A program made the position numbers and the translations under genes. A stretch of 64,000 nucleotides of DNA from an uncultured bacterium (lineage in GTDB: Bacteria > Desulfobacterota > Binatia > UBA1149 > CAITLU01): positions 62,001 to 126,000 of the forward strand of contig CAITLU010000013.1 in the NCBI GenBank assembly GCA_903893315.1, in the 5' to 3' direction. Shown piece by piece: positions 17,449 through 26,763 of the stretch (the first letter of the stretch is position 1; the number at the start of each line of letters is the position of its first letter). The notes beneath the pieces were generated by a model, which was not told where the DNA came from, searched no databases, and was given only the letters and a program-made list of their open reading frames with translations.

Positions 17449-17613
17449 CGCTGCCTCGCGTTGTTACGCGAGTGCGGCGGTAAGTGCGCGGCGGCACGTT
17501 GCTCACGGCGGCGGCGGCGAAAGACATCCCGCGCGCTCATGCCGGGCGCTTTTTCCCGGCGTGAAAGCGAAGGGCCGCAGGGCTATCGATTGAAAGACTT
17601 CGCGGCGGCGCGT

Positions 17614-18927
17614 TCAGCGCAGCAGGCGAATACCGGGCAGCCGCAGCAAGCGTTCGATCGAAAACAGTTCCGGTAAAGCGGCCGCACGCAGCCCTGACAA
17701 CAGTCGCAGGCCAAGAGCGAACGCGGCGTCGGTGTCGGTCGGCGGATCGAGCTCGGCGAGCGTGGCTTGCAGCATACCCTCTTTCAGCAACGCCAGCGCC
17801 GTTCCCGCAAGCACCATCGTCTCCGCAACCAGAAACGTGTCGAGATCGCCGAACGCGACCAGCATAGGTTTGGAGGCGGGATGGAACGCCAGCGGCGCAA
17901 GTCCCGCGACAAAACGCGCGACGCTGAGACCGGCGTGTGCTCCCGTCTGCAACGCAAAGTAAGCCTGCTTGGCAATCGGTCTTGGCAACCCCGCTGCGTC
18001 GCCGGCGACAAAGACATTGGCGCAGCGCTTCGACTGCAGCGCGGTCGTCACCGCTGCCCACTGCCGCTGGTCGTCGGCAAGCCCCGAATCGACGAGCAGC
18101 GGCGAAGGCCGCGCACCGCCGTTCCAGATGACGACATCGGCGTGCAGCAGAGCGTGTGCGCGCCCCTTGCCGACCAGGCCGACGCCGCCAGGCCTTACCG
18201 CCGTCACACGCGTGCTTAGGTGAAACTCGACCGGCAACGACGCGCAGTGCGCACGCACCGCGGCATCCACGAGCCGCGATGACCCGGCCATCAGTCGCGG
18301 CGCAGCGTCGATGACGTGCACGCGCAGCCCGGCGTGGTGACGATAGCAGCGCAGCACCTCGCCGAGGCACTCGACGCCTTCAATGCCGCCGCCGACGATC
18401 ACGACGTTGAAGGAAGCACGCGGCTTACCGAGCGCCCGCGACGGCGCGCGCCGCAAAGCAGTTGCCTTCTGCCCGCCGTCACGTTGCGCGGCGCCCGTAT
18501 CGCAGCGCGCCGCGCGTGCCAGCTCCGCGAGCTTCTTGCCGATCGCCGCGCAATCGGCGATGGACTTGAACGGCATCGCGTGTCGCGCAGCGCCCTTTAC
18601 GCCGCGGTCGTCCCAGACACCGCCGGTCGCGACGATGCAGGCATCGAAGCGAAGCTCGCGTCCCTTGTCCGTGACGGCAACGCCGCGTGCCGGGTCGAGG
18701 TCACGCACTTCGGCACGCACGAAACGGTGGCCGGCCTTGCGCACCATGCGCCCACGGTCGACGCGCAAGGACGCTCCAGCGCGATGCCTGGAGACCAGTT
18801 CGTGAATGTTAGGCCGCCACTCGAAGCTGCCGCTGCGATCCACGACAGTGACGTCGAGCGAGGCCGGGATCGCACGCGCAGCCGCGATACCTGCGAAATT
18901 GGCGCCGATAATCAGGATGCGGGGCAT
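17614..18927 (-). CDS. FAD-dependent pyridine nucleotide-disulphide oxidoreductase (NDH-2-like)
   Basis: A 437-residue flavoprotein. The N-terminal FAD loop reads ILIIGANFAGIAAA, with an Asn replacing a usual Gly. The second Rossmann loop for NAD(P)H is VVIVGGGIEGVE, and the FAD-binding ATG segment (CIVATGGVWDD) and VFVAGDAAGLPRPIAKQAY follow in normal order. The overall plan is that of type II NADH dehydrogenases and sulfide:quinone reductases. The diagnostic active-site Cys pair of sulfide:quinone reductase is not obvious, so an NADH or quinone-linked oxidoreductase is the better guess. It is convergent with the trypsin-like gene. Confidence 0.8.
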   Translation of the reverse strand: MPRILIIGANFAGIAAARAIPASLDVTVVDRSGSFEWRPNIHELVSRHRAGASLRVDRGRMVRKAGHRFVRAEVRDLDPARGVAVTDKGRELRFDACIVATGGVWDDRGVKGAARHAMPFKSIADCAAIGKKLAELARAARCDTGAAQRDGGQKATALRRAPSRALGKPRASFNVVIVGGGIEGVECLGEVLRCYRHHAGLRVHVIDAAPRLMAGSSRLVDAAVRAHCASLPVEFHLSTRVTAVRPGGVGLVGKGRAHALLHADVVIWNGGARPSPLLVDSGLADDQRQWAAVTTALQSKRCANVFVAGDAAGLPRPIAKQAYFALQTGAHAGLSVARFVAGLAPLAFHPASKPMLVAFGDLDTFLVAETMVLAGTALALLKEGMLQATLAELDPPTDTDAAFALGLRLLSGLRAAALPELFSIERLLRLPGIRLLR

Positions 18928-19111
18928 AGCCGCGGTTGTAGCGCGGAGTGCCGGGGAATGCGCGCGAGGATGAGGGACGTCCCTGCTTGGTCGATTGAGA
19001 TTTTTCGTCTGCGGAATTCACTCCTGCTGCGGGGGAAACATAAGCAAGCGAAAGCATCCTGGAGAGGCCGACCGCTGCACCGCCGCAGGCCTCGCCGCGT
19101 TCTCGCGCTCG

Positions 19112-20293
19112 CTACCGCCGAGTCGAGCGCCTCGCCGCGACCTGCGCGGTCAATAAAGCGAGGTAAGCGTCGACCGCGGGATCGACACGGAAACGATCGG
19201 CGCCGGCCAGCAGTTTCTTCCGGTCGGGCGGCGATTCCAGTACCGACGTGATCGCGCCCGCAAGTGCGACGTCGTCACGCACCGGCACCAACGGGCCGAG
19301 CGCGCCGTCCTCGAGAATCTCGCGCGGTCCGCTCGGGCAATCGGTCGACACCACCGGACAGCCGCAAGCCAGCGCTTCGATCACCACACCTGGCAGCCCT
19401 TCCCACGCAGACGAAAGCACGAACACCGACGCTATCGACATCCACGCGAAAGGATTCTCGACGCGGCCCACCAGTGCGACGTCGGCTTCGAGTCCGAGTT
19501 CGCGTATGAGTTGTTCGAGCTTGGTGCGTTGCCTCCCCTCGCCGAGAACCACCAGACGGGCGGGCCGCGTCGCTCGCACCTTGGCGAACGCACGAATCAG
19601 TGTTGGGAAATCCTTCTGCACTGTCAGCCTGCCGACACCGAGTATGATCGGAACGCTCTTGTCGGCCGCCCACGGGTGATCGACCGGCGCAGCGGCCAGA
19701 ATCTCAATCTGCGGCTCCACGATCGGACTGTAGATCGTCGTGATGCGGTCCTCGGCCATGCCGGTCAGTTCCTGCAAGCCGCGACCGACCCCTTTCGACA
19801 CCGATATGATGTGATCTGCCCACGGATAGACACGCCCCACCGTGCGCCGCAGCCAACGGCGAACGGCCAGTTCGAGCGGCGGCCAGGACCCGATATTGCC
19901 CGACGGATAGTTGCTCGCGCGCAGGACCAGCGTGACGTCAGTTCCGGACAAACGCCGCGCGAACGTGGCGACGAGATTGACGTGGCTTGCTGCTGACAGA
20001 AGCACGTCGGGATGATCGGTACGAAGGTAGCGAGCAAGCATCGGCGTGACAGAGGCGGTGAGCAGGCCACGCACGTTGACGCGGCTGTTGAGACTGTCGA
20101 GTGCTCGTCGCCATCCGCGGTCGAGAGCGATCAGACGCACGCCGTTGCTCAGTGGAACGCCTCGACTGTTGTCGGATGACACCACCAGCAGGTCGACCGT
20201 GTGACCACGTTCGGCAAACGTGTTGGCGAGCGTGACCGCGCGCTTCTGCGCACCGCCTCCGCGAAGACAATAGATGAACACTGCTATGTGCAC
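19112..20293 (-). CDS. GT4 family glycosyltransferase (downstream copy)
   Basis: A 393-residue GT-B glycosyltransferase. The N-terminus IAVFIYCLRGGGAQKRAVTL is the acceptor-domain loop, and the C-terminal donor site is EGLPGVVIEALACGCPVVST, the EX7E motif of family GT4. The start is GTG 20293, one base after the stop of the upstream GT4 gene, so the two are clearly co-transcribed. The pair is similar in length and in every motif, and probably arose by duplication. They probably add successive sugars to a surface glycan; acceptor and sugar are unknown. Confidence 0.88.
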   Translation of the reverse strand: MHIAVFIYCLRGGGAQKRAVTLANTFAERGHTVDLLVVSSDNSRGVPLSNGVRLIALDRGWRRALDSLNSRVNVRGLLTASVTPMLARYLRTDHPDVLLSAASHVNLVATFARRLSGTDVTLVLRASNYPSGNIGSWPPLELAVRRWLRRTVGRVYPWADHIISVSKGVGRGLQELTGMAEDRITTIYSPIVEPQIEILAAAPVDHPWAADKSVPIILGVGRLTVQKDFPTLIRAFAKVRATRPARLVVLGEGRQRTKLEQLIRELGLEADVALVGRVENPFAWMSIASVFVLSSAWEGLPGVVIEALACGCPVVSTDCPSGPREILEDGALGPLVPVRDDVALAGAITSVLESPPDRKKLLAGADRFRVDPAVDAYLALLTAQVAARRSTRR

Positions 20294-20294
20294 G

Positions 20295-21464
20295 TCAGAG
20301 CGCCCTCCGGGGCACGGCTACGCTCGACAGCGCGGCCAGGTAAAGATCCACCGCCTTGTCGTAGCTGAACTCTGCCGCACGTGCGACCAGGCGCTCGCGC
20401 GGCAATGGTGCCGCCAGAGTCGTGACGATCGCTTCGGCCAAAGCCTTGTCGTCTCCGACTCGAACCAGCGGCCCGATTTCTCCGTCGGCGAGAATCTCCC
20501 GAGGGCCGCTCCTGCAATCCGTACTCACCACGGGACATCCGCAAGCAAGCGCCTCGAGCAGCGCATTGCTGAGCCCCTCCCAGGCCGATGACAAAACGAA
20601 GACTGATGCACGCGCCATCCACGCGAACGGGTTCTCGACAAATCCAGGCATGTACAGATCGTCGCCGAAACCGAGTTCACGCGCGCGCCGCTCTATCCTG
20701 GCGCGCTCTTCGCCTTCACCAAGAATAACCAGATGTGCGGGCTGGCTCGCGCGGATACGCGCGAACGCATCCAGCAGCGTCGGGTAGTCCTTCTGCGGCT
20801 TGAGCTTGCCGACAGCGAGCACGACCGGCGGCGCTCCTGGACGCAGCCACGAGTGCTCGACCGGCTCCCGCGATCGTGCGGTCACGAACTCGATGTCCAG
20901 TGGATTGTATATCTGCATCACACGATCGGCGGGGAACGCGCAGATATTTCGCAGATCTTCGGCGACCCCGCGCGAAATGGCGATCGCGGCGTCGGCGCCC
21001 GAGTACACGCTCGCAATGAACCGCCGCGCCAGAGGACCAAGTAACGGTCCTGCCCTCAAGGCAGCAGCCGAAAGATTAAGGTTGACAGTGATGACTATCG
21101 GAACACCGGAGCGCGAGAGTTTACGAGCCCAGAGCGCCGCGAGATTGCCCGGAGTCGACGTCGACAGCAGAACGTCGGGACGTTGCGTCGTGAGATAGTG
21201 CGAAAGCGCCGGGATTCCGCTCAATACCCACAGGGCCTTGTGACTGCCGATGACCGGCATTCGCGCTGCCGTGGGCTCAAGGGCCACCAGTTGTGCGCCT
21301 GCGGGAAGCAGCTTACGGAACGGGCCGTCGCCGCGCACGACGACGATGTCAGTGCTGCACCCGCGATCAACCAGTCCCTTCGCCAGCATCAGGCTGCGAC
21401 GCTGGGCGCCGCCGCCGGTCAAGCCCGAGAGAAAGACTCCGACTCGTAGTCCAGCGCCTGTCAC
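20295..21464 (-). CDS. GT4 family glycosyltransferase (upstream copy)
   Basis: A 389-residue GT-B enzyme, paralogous to the next gene. It begins VGVFLSGLTGGGAQRRSLML and has the donor-site motif EGLSNALLEALACGCPVVST followed by DCRSGPREIL, nearly the same as in its neighbour. The segment VVLAVGKLKPQKDYPTLLDAF is typical of GT4. The gene is the first visible member of the two-gene unit; a 228-nt gap without a clear gene separates it from mtfA. No polysaccharide export genes are adjacent. Confidence 0.88.
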   Translation of the reverse strand: MTGAGLRVGVFLSGLTGGGAQRRSLMLAKGLVDRGCSTDIVVVRGDGPFRKLLPAGAQLVALEPTAARMPVIGSHKALWVLSGIPALSHYLTTQRPDVLLSTSTPGNLAALWARKLSRSGVPIVITVNLNLSAAALRAGPLLGPLARRFIASVYSGADAAIAISRGVAEDLRNICAFPADRVMQIYNPLDIEFVTARSREPVEHSWLRPGAPPVVLAVGKLKPQKDYPTLLDAFARIRASQPAHLVILGEGEERARIERRARELGFGDDLYMPGFVENPFAWMARASVFVLSSAWEGLSNALLEALACGCPVVSTDCRSGPREILADGEIGPLVRVGDDKALAEAIVTTLAAPLPRERLVARAAEFSYDKAVDLYLAALSSVAVPRRAL

Positions 21465-21692
21465 TGCCGTTTCGCGCCCCTGTCGATTCGCGTCAATCGC
21501 AGCGCTGCCGCGCCGGCGAGCCGCCGCCTAGCTGCGCTGACGAACCGCAAAGGCGGCACACGGCCCGAGTCACGCAGCGACATCATCCAAGGTGTCGTAG
21601 CTGCTGGCCCCGCTCGGCACAAGCGCAACCGTTCTCAGCACGATGCGCCGAGCTCGCAGCGGCAACGCCATTCCTGTTCGCGCGTCTGCGGT

Positions 21693-22514
21693 CTAACCGT
21701 CTTGGCGTCCCCAACTTCCCGGATCCTGGCAGTAGTACGCTGCCAGCGTGCGGTAGAGCTCGGAGTGGCGGCGCGAAAACTCGACCGGCTCCATGAAGAA
21801 ATGTTCGGTAGCCACCGCGAAGAACTCGGAAGGATGGGTAGCGCCGTATTCGTCTATGAAGGTACGCCTTCCGCGATCTGCAAGCCCGCAAAGCCTTTCG
21901 TACTCGCGCTCGAAGACTATCGGCCAGTGCGCTCGCAGTTCGTCGTCGTCAATCCTCGGCATACCTTCGGTGGCGCCGTTCTCCGCGTCGAGTTGATGGG
22001 AAAATTCGTGAATGACGACGTTGCAACCATCGTCGCGATCGGCGGCACCGCGCAACACGTCCTTCCACGACAGTACGACGCTGCCGGTATCCCACGATTC
22101 ACCGACATTCTCCGAAGTCTCTTCAATGACCAGGCCGCCTTCGGTCGGCTCCTGCACCGTCACTACATAGACGTCGGGATAGACCAGGATGCTGTAAAGA
22201 GTGGGAAAGTACGTAGCCGGACGGCGAAGTTGCAGCAGGCCTGCCTCGGCCGCGATCAGGACCCGCACTTCGTCGGTGATGCTCTGGCCCCCGCAACCCT
22301 CGAAGCGCTTCTCGTCGAGCATCACGTGGACGTGACCGAGAAGCTCGCGCCGGTCGCGTTCCGGAAGCCGTCGAAACAAGGCGAAGCGTCTTTCCAGCAG
22401 TTCTACCCACGCCTCCGGAACCGCTTGCTCGCGCAGACGCCGGCGCCGCATTTCCCGGAGCCAGCCGAGCACTACGCCACTCGCCTCAGCGCCGACGTTT
22501 GAGAACCAGTGCAT
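21693..22514 (-). CDS. mtfA: MtfA-type zinc metallopeptidase (M90)
   Basis: A 273-residue cytoplasmic metallopeptidase of the MtfA/YeeI family, in E. coli a regulator that binds Mlc. The zinc site is VIHEFSHQLD (HExxH), followed further on by a Glu-containing segment SEFFAVATEHFF that supplies the third ligand region. I choose ATG 22514 (MHWFSNVGAEASG), which overlaps the end of pyrF by 29 nt; a longer upstream reading would run through pyrF with an atypical Arg/Pro/Ser-rich sequence. It is the last gene of the lipoprotein-ispG-proS-pyrF-mtfA group. No Mlc or PTS gene is in the window. Confidence 0.87.
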   Translation of the reverse strand: MHWFSNVGAEASGVVLGWLREMRRRRLREQAVPEAWVELLERRFALFRRLPERDRRELLGHVHVMLDEKRFEGCGGQSITDEVRVLIAAEAGLLQLRRPATYFPTLYSILVYPDVYVVTVQEPTEGGLVIEETSENVGESWDTGSVVLSWKDVLRGAADRDDGCNVVIHEFSHQLDAENGATEGMPRIDDDELRAHWPIVFEREYERLCGLADRGRRTFIDEYGATHPSEFFAVATEHFFMEPVEFSRRHSELYRTLAAYYCQDPGSWGRQDG

Positions 22515-23250
22515 CGGCGATCTCGTCGACGATGCGCTCGGCCTCTTCGCGCGGGTTGGCGGCGTCGCGGATCGGACGGCCGACCACGACGTAGTCGGCG
22601 CCCGACAACACCGCCTCGGCAGGACCGGTGACGCGGGTCTGGTCGCCGCGGTCATCGCCTTCGCGACGAATTCCAGGTGTGACGATCAGGAAGCGCGGTC
22701 CGCAGGCTTCGCGAATCGGGCCGATTTCGTGGGGCGAAGCCACGACCCCGTCCATGCCGGATTCGGATGCCAGCATCGCCAGACGCAGCACCTGATCGGC
22801 CACCGGCGTCTGCACGCCGATGGTTTTCAGATCGCTCGACGACAAACTGGTGAGCACCGTGACCGCGAGCATACGCGGACGCCGCAGGTGCTCGGTGCGA
22901 CACGCGCGCCGTACCTGGCGCACCGCCTCGCGCATCATCGTCGAACTTCCCGAAGCGTGAACGTTGAACATCGCCACGCCGAGTCGCGTGGCCTCCACCG
23001 ATGCGCGCGCGACGGTCTGCGGGATGTCGTGAAACTTGAGATCGAGAAATACCTCGCCGCCGCGTTCACGCACGAACTCGATGATGCGCGGCCCTTCGCG
23101 CACGAAAAGCTGTTTGCCGACCTTGAACATCGCCACGCTGTCGCGCAGCGAACGCACGAGTTGGCCGGCCTCTCGGGCCGTCGACACGTCGAGCGCGAAA
23201 ATCAGCCGCTCGCGGGCGCGTTCGCGCAATCCGGTAGTCCGAAGCGCCAT
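22486..23250 (-). CDS. pyrF: orotidine 5'-phosphate decarboxylase
   Basis: A 254-residue enzyme that converts OMP to UMP, the last step of UMP synthesis. The catalytic box DLKFHDIPQTV is intact, and the phosphate-binding end is visible as VTPGIRREG and GADYVVVGRPI. Length is normal for the bacterial type 1 family. It begins 4 nt after proS ends on the same strand, and its end overlaps mtfA, so it belongs to a tightly packed transcript with ispG and proS. Confidence 0.95.
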   Translation of the reverse strand: MALRTTGLRERARERLIFALDVSTAREAGQLVRSLRDSVAMFKVGKQLFVREGPRIIEFVRERGGEVFLDLKFHDIPQTVARASVEATRLGVAMFNVHASGSSTMMREAVRQVRRACRTEHLRRPRMLAVTVLTSLSSSDLKTIGVQTPVADQVLRLAMLASESGMDGVVASPHEIGPIREACGPRFLIVTPGIRREGDDRGDQTRVTGPAEAVLSGADYVVVGRPIRDAANPREEAERIVDEIADALVLKRRR

Positions 23251-23254
23251 GGCG

Positions 23255-24976
23255 TCAGTTCCTCAGTTCCTGGTGGGCGCGGCGCACGCGCTCCGCGATC
23301 AGGCCTGCCGCGCCGTCGAGCGCGATTTCTTCGGGCGTAGAGGCGGCACGCGCCTTCAGTTCGACTTTACCGCTCGCCAGACCGCGCGGTCCGATCGTCA
23401 CCCGGAACGGGATGCCGAGCAGGTCGGCATCGTTGAACTTGACGCCGGCCCGTTCGTCGCGATCGTCGAGAAGCACTTCGATGCCGTCGGCTTCGAGGTC
23501 CGCCTCCAGGCGCAGCGCAGCGTCGCGGCTGGCCGCGTCGTCCCATTTGACCGGCACCAACACCACTTCGAACGGCGCGATCGACACCGGCCAGATGATC
23601 CCTTTGTCGTCGTGATTCTGTTCGACGGCGGCCGCCATCGTTCGCGACACTCCGATACCGTAGGTGCCCATCTCCATCACGCACTCGGCGCCTGCCGCGT
23701 CCAGATAAGTAGCGTGCAGTTTTTCGCTGTATTTCTTGCCGAGGTAGAAGACGTGACCCACTTCGATGCCGCGATGCTCCTCAAAAATACCGCCTTCGCA
23801 GCGGGCGCACGCGTCGCCGGCGTGAGCGGTACGAAGATTAGCGAAGATAGCGCCCGGAAAATCACGAATCTGCGAAACACCGGTGACGTGCGTGTCGGTG
23901 CGGTTGGCACCGGAAACCATGTCTGCACAGCCGCGTAGCCGTTCGTCGGCGTATAGCGGCAGCGCAAGTCCGACCGGCCCGGCAAAACCCTGCGGTGCAC
24001 CGGTAAACGTCTCGATCTCGGCCGCTTCGGCCATGCGCAGTTCGGTCGCGCCGAGCAAAACCTTAAGCTTGGTTTCGCTCAGTTGATCATCGCCGCGCAG
24101 CAACACCGCAACACCGCGCTCGTCCGCGACCAGCAACAACGTCTTGACGAAATCAGCGGCGGGCCGGGACAGAAACGCCGAAACTTCTTCGATGGTACGC
24201 ACGCCGGGAGTGGCAACGTCGGCGAGAGGTGCGTCGCCACGCACCGGCTCGGCGCTGGTATGCATCTCGGCCTTCTCGACGTTGGCGGCGTAGTTGCATC
24301 GGTTGCAACTTACGATCAGGTCTTCACCCGACTCGGCCAACACCTGGAACTCGTGCGAGAGACTCCCGCCGATGTTGCCGGTGTCGGCTTCGACCGCACG
24401 GAAATCCAGGCCGCAGCGACGAAAGATGCGCCCGTAGACCTCGCGCATGGACGCGTATTCGCGCAGACAGTCCTCGTAGTCAGTGTGATACGAGTAGCCG
24501 TCTTTCATCAGGAACTCCCGCCCGCGCATGAGACCGAAACGGGGGCGGATCTCGTCGCGAAACTTGGTCTGGATCTGGTAAAGGTTCAGCGGCAGGTCGC
24601 GATACGAACGCACGTCACGACGCACCAGGTCGGTCATGACTTCTTCGTGCGTGGGGCCGAGACAGAAGTCGCGATCGTTTCGATCCTTGATGCGCAGCAA
24701 CTCCTTGCCGTAGAAGTCCCAGCGCCCGCTTTCCTGCCACAACTCGGCAGGACACACGACTGGCAGCAGGACTTCCTGGCAGCCGGCGCGGTCGAGTTCG
24801 TCGCGAACGATGTTCTCGACCTTCTTCAGTGTGCGACGGCCGAGCGGCAGGAAATCGTAAATGCCGCGCGCCACCTGGCGAATCATCGCGGCACGCACCA
24901 GCAAACGGTGGCTGATGACTTCCGCGTCGGCAGGGTCTTCCTTGAGAGTGGGGATGAGCAAACGAGAGTAGTGCAC
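23255..24976 (-). CDS. proS: proline--tRNA ligase (bacterial type with editing domain)
   Basis: A 573-residue class II synthetase. Motif 2 is seen in TKFRDEIRPRFGLMRGREF, and motif 3 in GTYGIGVSRTMAA. Between them lies the long insertion (about residues 220-400) that edits Ala-tRNA-Pro, with FVKTLLLVADE and a KVLLGATELRMA segment. The C-terminal anticodon domain begins near PFEVVLVPV. Length matches the bacterial prokaryote-type ProS. It starts 39 nt downstream of ispG, an arrangement common in bacteria (ispG-proS). Confidence 0.96.
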   Translation of the reverse strand: MHYSRLLIPTLKEDPADAEVISHRLLVRAAMIRQVARGIYDFLPLGRRTLKKVENIVRDELDRAGCQEVLLPVVCPAELWQESGRWDFYGKELLRIKDRNDRDFCLGPTHEEVMTDLVRRDVRSYRDLPLNLYQIQTKFRDEIRPRFGLMRGREFLMKDGYSYHTDYEDCLREYASMREVYGRIFRRCGLDFRAVEADTGNIGGSLSHEFQVLAESGEDLIVSCNRCNYAANVEKAEMHTSAEPVRGDAPLADVATPGVRTIEEVSAFLSRPAADFVKTLLLVADERGVAVLLRGDDQLSETKLKVLLGATELRMAEAAEIETFTGAPQGFAGPVGLALPLYADERLRGCADMVSGANRTDTHVTGVSQIRDFPGAIFANLRTAHAGDACARCEGGIFEEHRGIEVGHVFYLGKKYSEKLHATYLDAAGAECVMEMGTYGIGVSRTMAAAVEQNHDDKGIIWPVSIAPFEVVLVPVKWDDAASRDAALRLEADLEADGIEVLLDDRDERAGVKFNDADLLGIPFRVTIGPRGLASGKVELKARAASTPEEIALDGAAGLIAERVRRAHQELRN

Positions 24977-25015
24977 GAGTTACCCGCTGAAATGTCAGAG
25001 ATCGTGAAAAATAAA

Positions 25016-26122
25016 TCAGCCTGCGATTATCCGGCCATGGCCGGGTCTTTCGCCGAAATCGTCAGCCGCGACCATCTCGTCGACGGTGCGGACGAGAGCA
25101 TCGACGAGTTCGCCCTCGCCGTACCTTCCGATGACCTTGCCTGCACGGATCAGAAGTCCGCCGTTCTTGCCCCCGGCAATGCCGATATCGGCTTCACGAG
25201 CCTCGCCGGGACCGTTGACCGCGCAGCCGAGGATCGAAACGGTGATCGGCTTCTCGATATGCGCGAGCCGCGCCTTGGCCTCGTCAACCAGCTTGAAGAG
25301 ATCGACCTCGATGCGTCCGCAGGTGGGACAAGCGACGATCAAGACACCCTTCGCTCGAATGTTGAGTGTGCGCAGGATGTCGTAACCGGCCCGCACTTCC
25401 TCGACGGGATCGGCTGTGAGCGACACCCGGATCGTGTCGCCTATGCCTTCGGCGAGCAGCATGCCGATGCCGATCGCCGACTTGATGGTTCCCGAAGGCG
25501 GCAGTCCTGCCTCGGTGACGCCGACATGGAGAGGGTAGTCGCAGGCGGCCGACAATTTGCGGTAAGCGTCGACCATGAGCGGAACGCCGGAAGCTTTGAT
25601 CGATATCTTTATGTCGAAGAAGTCGAGCTCTTCGAGGATTCGCACGTGGCGCATGGCGCTCTCGACCATCGCCTCCGCGGTAGGATAGCCGTACTGATCG
25701 AGCAGGTCCTCTTCGAGCGAACCGGCATTGACGCCGATGCGTATCGGCACGTTGCGGCTCTGCGCCGCCTTGACAACTTCCTTGACGCGATCGCTGGAAC
25801 CTATGTTGCCGGGATTCAGCCGGATGCAGTCGACACCTTGGTCGAGCGCGATCAAAGCCAGGCGGTAGTCGAAGTGAATGTCGGCGATCAGCGGAATCTT
25901 GATCTGCGAGCGGATCTTGCCGAGCACCATCGCGTCTCGTTCACGCGGAACCGCCACACGCACGATCTCGCAGCCGGCCTCTTGGAGGCGATGGATTTCC
26001 TCGAGCGTGGCGACGACGTCCTCGGTCTTGGTCGTCGTCATCGACTGCACGGAGATGGGGGCATCGCCGCCCACCGGAACGTTGCCAACCAAGATCTGCC
26101 GGGTCTTACGCCGCTCCCTCAT
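25016..26122 (-). CDS. ispG: 4-hydroxy-3-methylbut-2-en-1-yl diphosphate synthase (IspG/GcpE)
   Basis: A 368-residue iron-sulfur enzyme of the MEP isoprenoid pathway, acting in the cytoplasm on MEcPP. The N-terminal barrel begins VGNVPVGGDAPISVQSMT; the cluster-binding part has CPTCGR and GCAVNGPGEA, giving the three conserved Cys. Residues LIADIHFDYRLAL and RLNPGNIG are also diagnostic. dxr, another MEP gene, lies 19 kb away in this window. The ATG is one base after the stop of the upstream lipoprotein gene, so translation is probably coupled. Confidence 0.96.
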   Translation of the reverse strand: MRERRKTRQILVGNVPVGGDAPISVQSMTTTKTEDVVATLEEIHRLQEAGCEIVRVAVPRERDAMVLGKIRSQIKIPLIADIHFDYRLALIALDQGVDCIRLNPGNIGSSDRVKEVVKAAQSRNVPIRIGVNAGSLEEDLLDQYGYPTAEAMVESAMRHVRILEELDFFDIKISIKASGVPLMVDAYRKLSAACDYPLHVGVTEAGLPPSGTIKSAIGIGMLLAEGIGDTIRVSLTADPVEEVRAGYDILRTLNIRAKGVLIVACPTCGRIEVDLFKLVDEAKARLAHIEKPITVSILGCAVNGPGEAREADIGIAGGKNGGLLIRAGKVIGRYGEGELVDALVRTVDEMVAADDFGERPGHGRIIAG

Positions 26123-26123
26123 G

Positions 26124-26618
26124 TCACTCGACGACGACCTTGATGACCGGCGCTGGCGTTACTTCAGCGAGGTCCGGAGTCGAAGCATCTTTGACCAGCA
26201 CCTTGAAATCGGCCGGGGTCGCGGCGCCGTCGTACTTGCACTGGGCGAAGCGGGCCGGGCCAGCGAAACCCTTGACAACGACGTAGGCCGCTTTCAGCAT
26301 CTTCTCACCGGCAACGTGGTTGTAACTGCTGAGCGCGCCTTCGAGGAGAGTCTCGCAAGCCACGGCGTCGGCATCGCCGACCAGACGCCCCGGCCCCTTG
26401 TATTCGACCTCGATCTGCAAGGCACCGATCGTGACCGCGTCGGTGAGTTCAAAAGCTACGGTCTTGCCACCACCGGCGGGAGCGGCAGCCGCCGGCGCCG
26501 ACGCCGCAGGAGCCGCTACAGGCTTCGCCGCAGGAGCGGCGGCGCCTTGCGGTTTGTCGCAAGCAGCACTGAGCACGGCAAGGCCAACTATAGCCACGAT
26601 CCTTGAGTCGATACGCAT
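26124..26618 (-). CDS. lipoprotein with one cohesin-like domain
   Basis: A 164-residue lipoprotein. I choose ATG 26618 because a GGAGG site lies 9 nt upstream and the protein then has a short signal peptide ending in the lipobox LSAAC (Cys18 predicted to be acylated). A long Ala/Pro linker follows (about 24-52). Residues about 55-164 are a single copy of the beta domain seen in the secreted proteins at 2968 and 61396: TIGALQIEVEYKGPGRL, then an ACETL box, GFAGPARFAQCKY, and PADFKVLVKDA. It is the first gene of the ispG-proS-pyrF-mtfA transcript, one base before ispG. Function unknown; a membrane-tethered binding domain is inferred. Confidence 0.75.
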   Translation of the reverse strand: MRIDSRIVAIVGLAVLSAACDKPQGAAAPAAKPVAAPAASAPAAAAPAGGGKTVAFELTDAVTIGALQIEVEYKGPGRLVGDADAVACETLLEGALSSYNHVAGEKMLKAAYVVVKGFAGPARFAQCKYDGAATPADFKVLVKDASTPDLAEVTPAPVIKVVVE

Positions 26619-26718
26619 GCGGGGAAACCTCCGTTCGAAGGACATCGTCGATTCTAGGCTGAAACATCCACCGTGCTCAACGTCAAGACACGGAGTCGAC
26701 AAGCACAGGCGCAACCGA

Positions 26719-26745
26719 AGCTACGCCGCAGATATCCCCTTACAA
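26719..26745. repeat. partial copy of the arm of the adjacent palindrome
   Basis: The segment ACGCCGCAGATATCCCCTTA within this interval differs from part of the right arm of the 126-nt palindrome (26858-26877) at only two or three positions. It looks like a remnant of another copy of that element. Confidence 0.4.
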
Positions 26746-26763
26746 GCAAAACCCTCTAAACGC

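Noticed and set aside
17537-17564. 10-bp inverted repeat with a T-containing loop between the convergent protease and oxidoreductase genes
   Set aside because: The T-run lies in the loop, not after the stem, so it is not a standard terminator; left out of the features.
18973-18984. 12-bp perfect palindrome AGGGACGTCCCT upstream of the oxidoreductase gene
   Set aside because: Short, single copy, and no promoter boxes around it; chance at this GC content cannot be excluded.
24083-26143. 686-codon open frame on the plus strand opposite proS and ispG
   Set aside because: It is antisense to two clear enzymes, its protein has no motif, and long open antisense frames are expected at this GC content.
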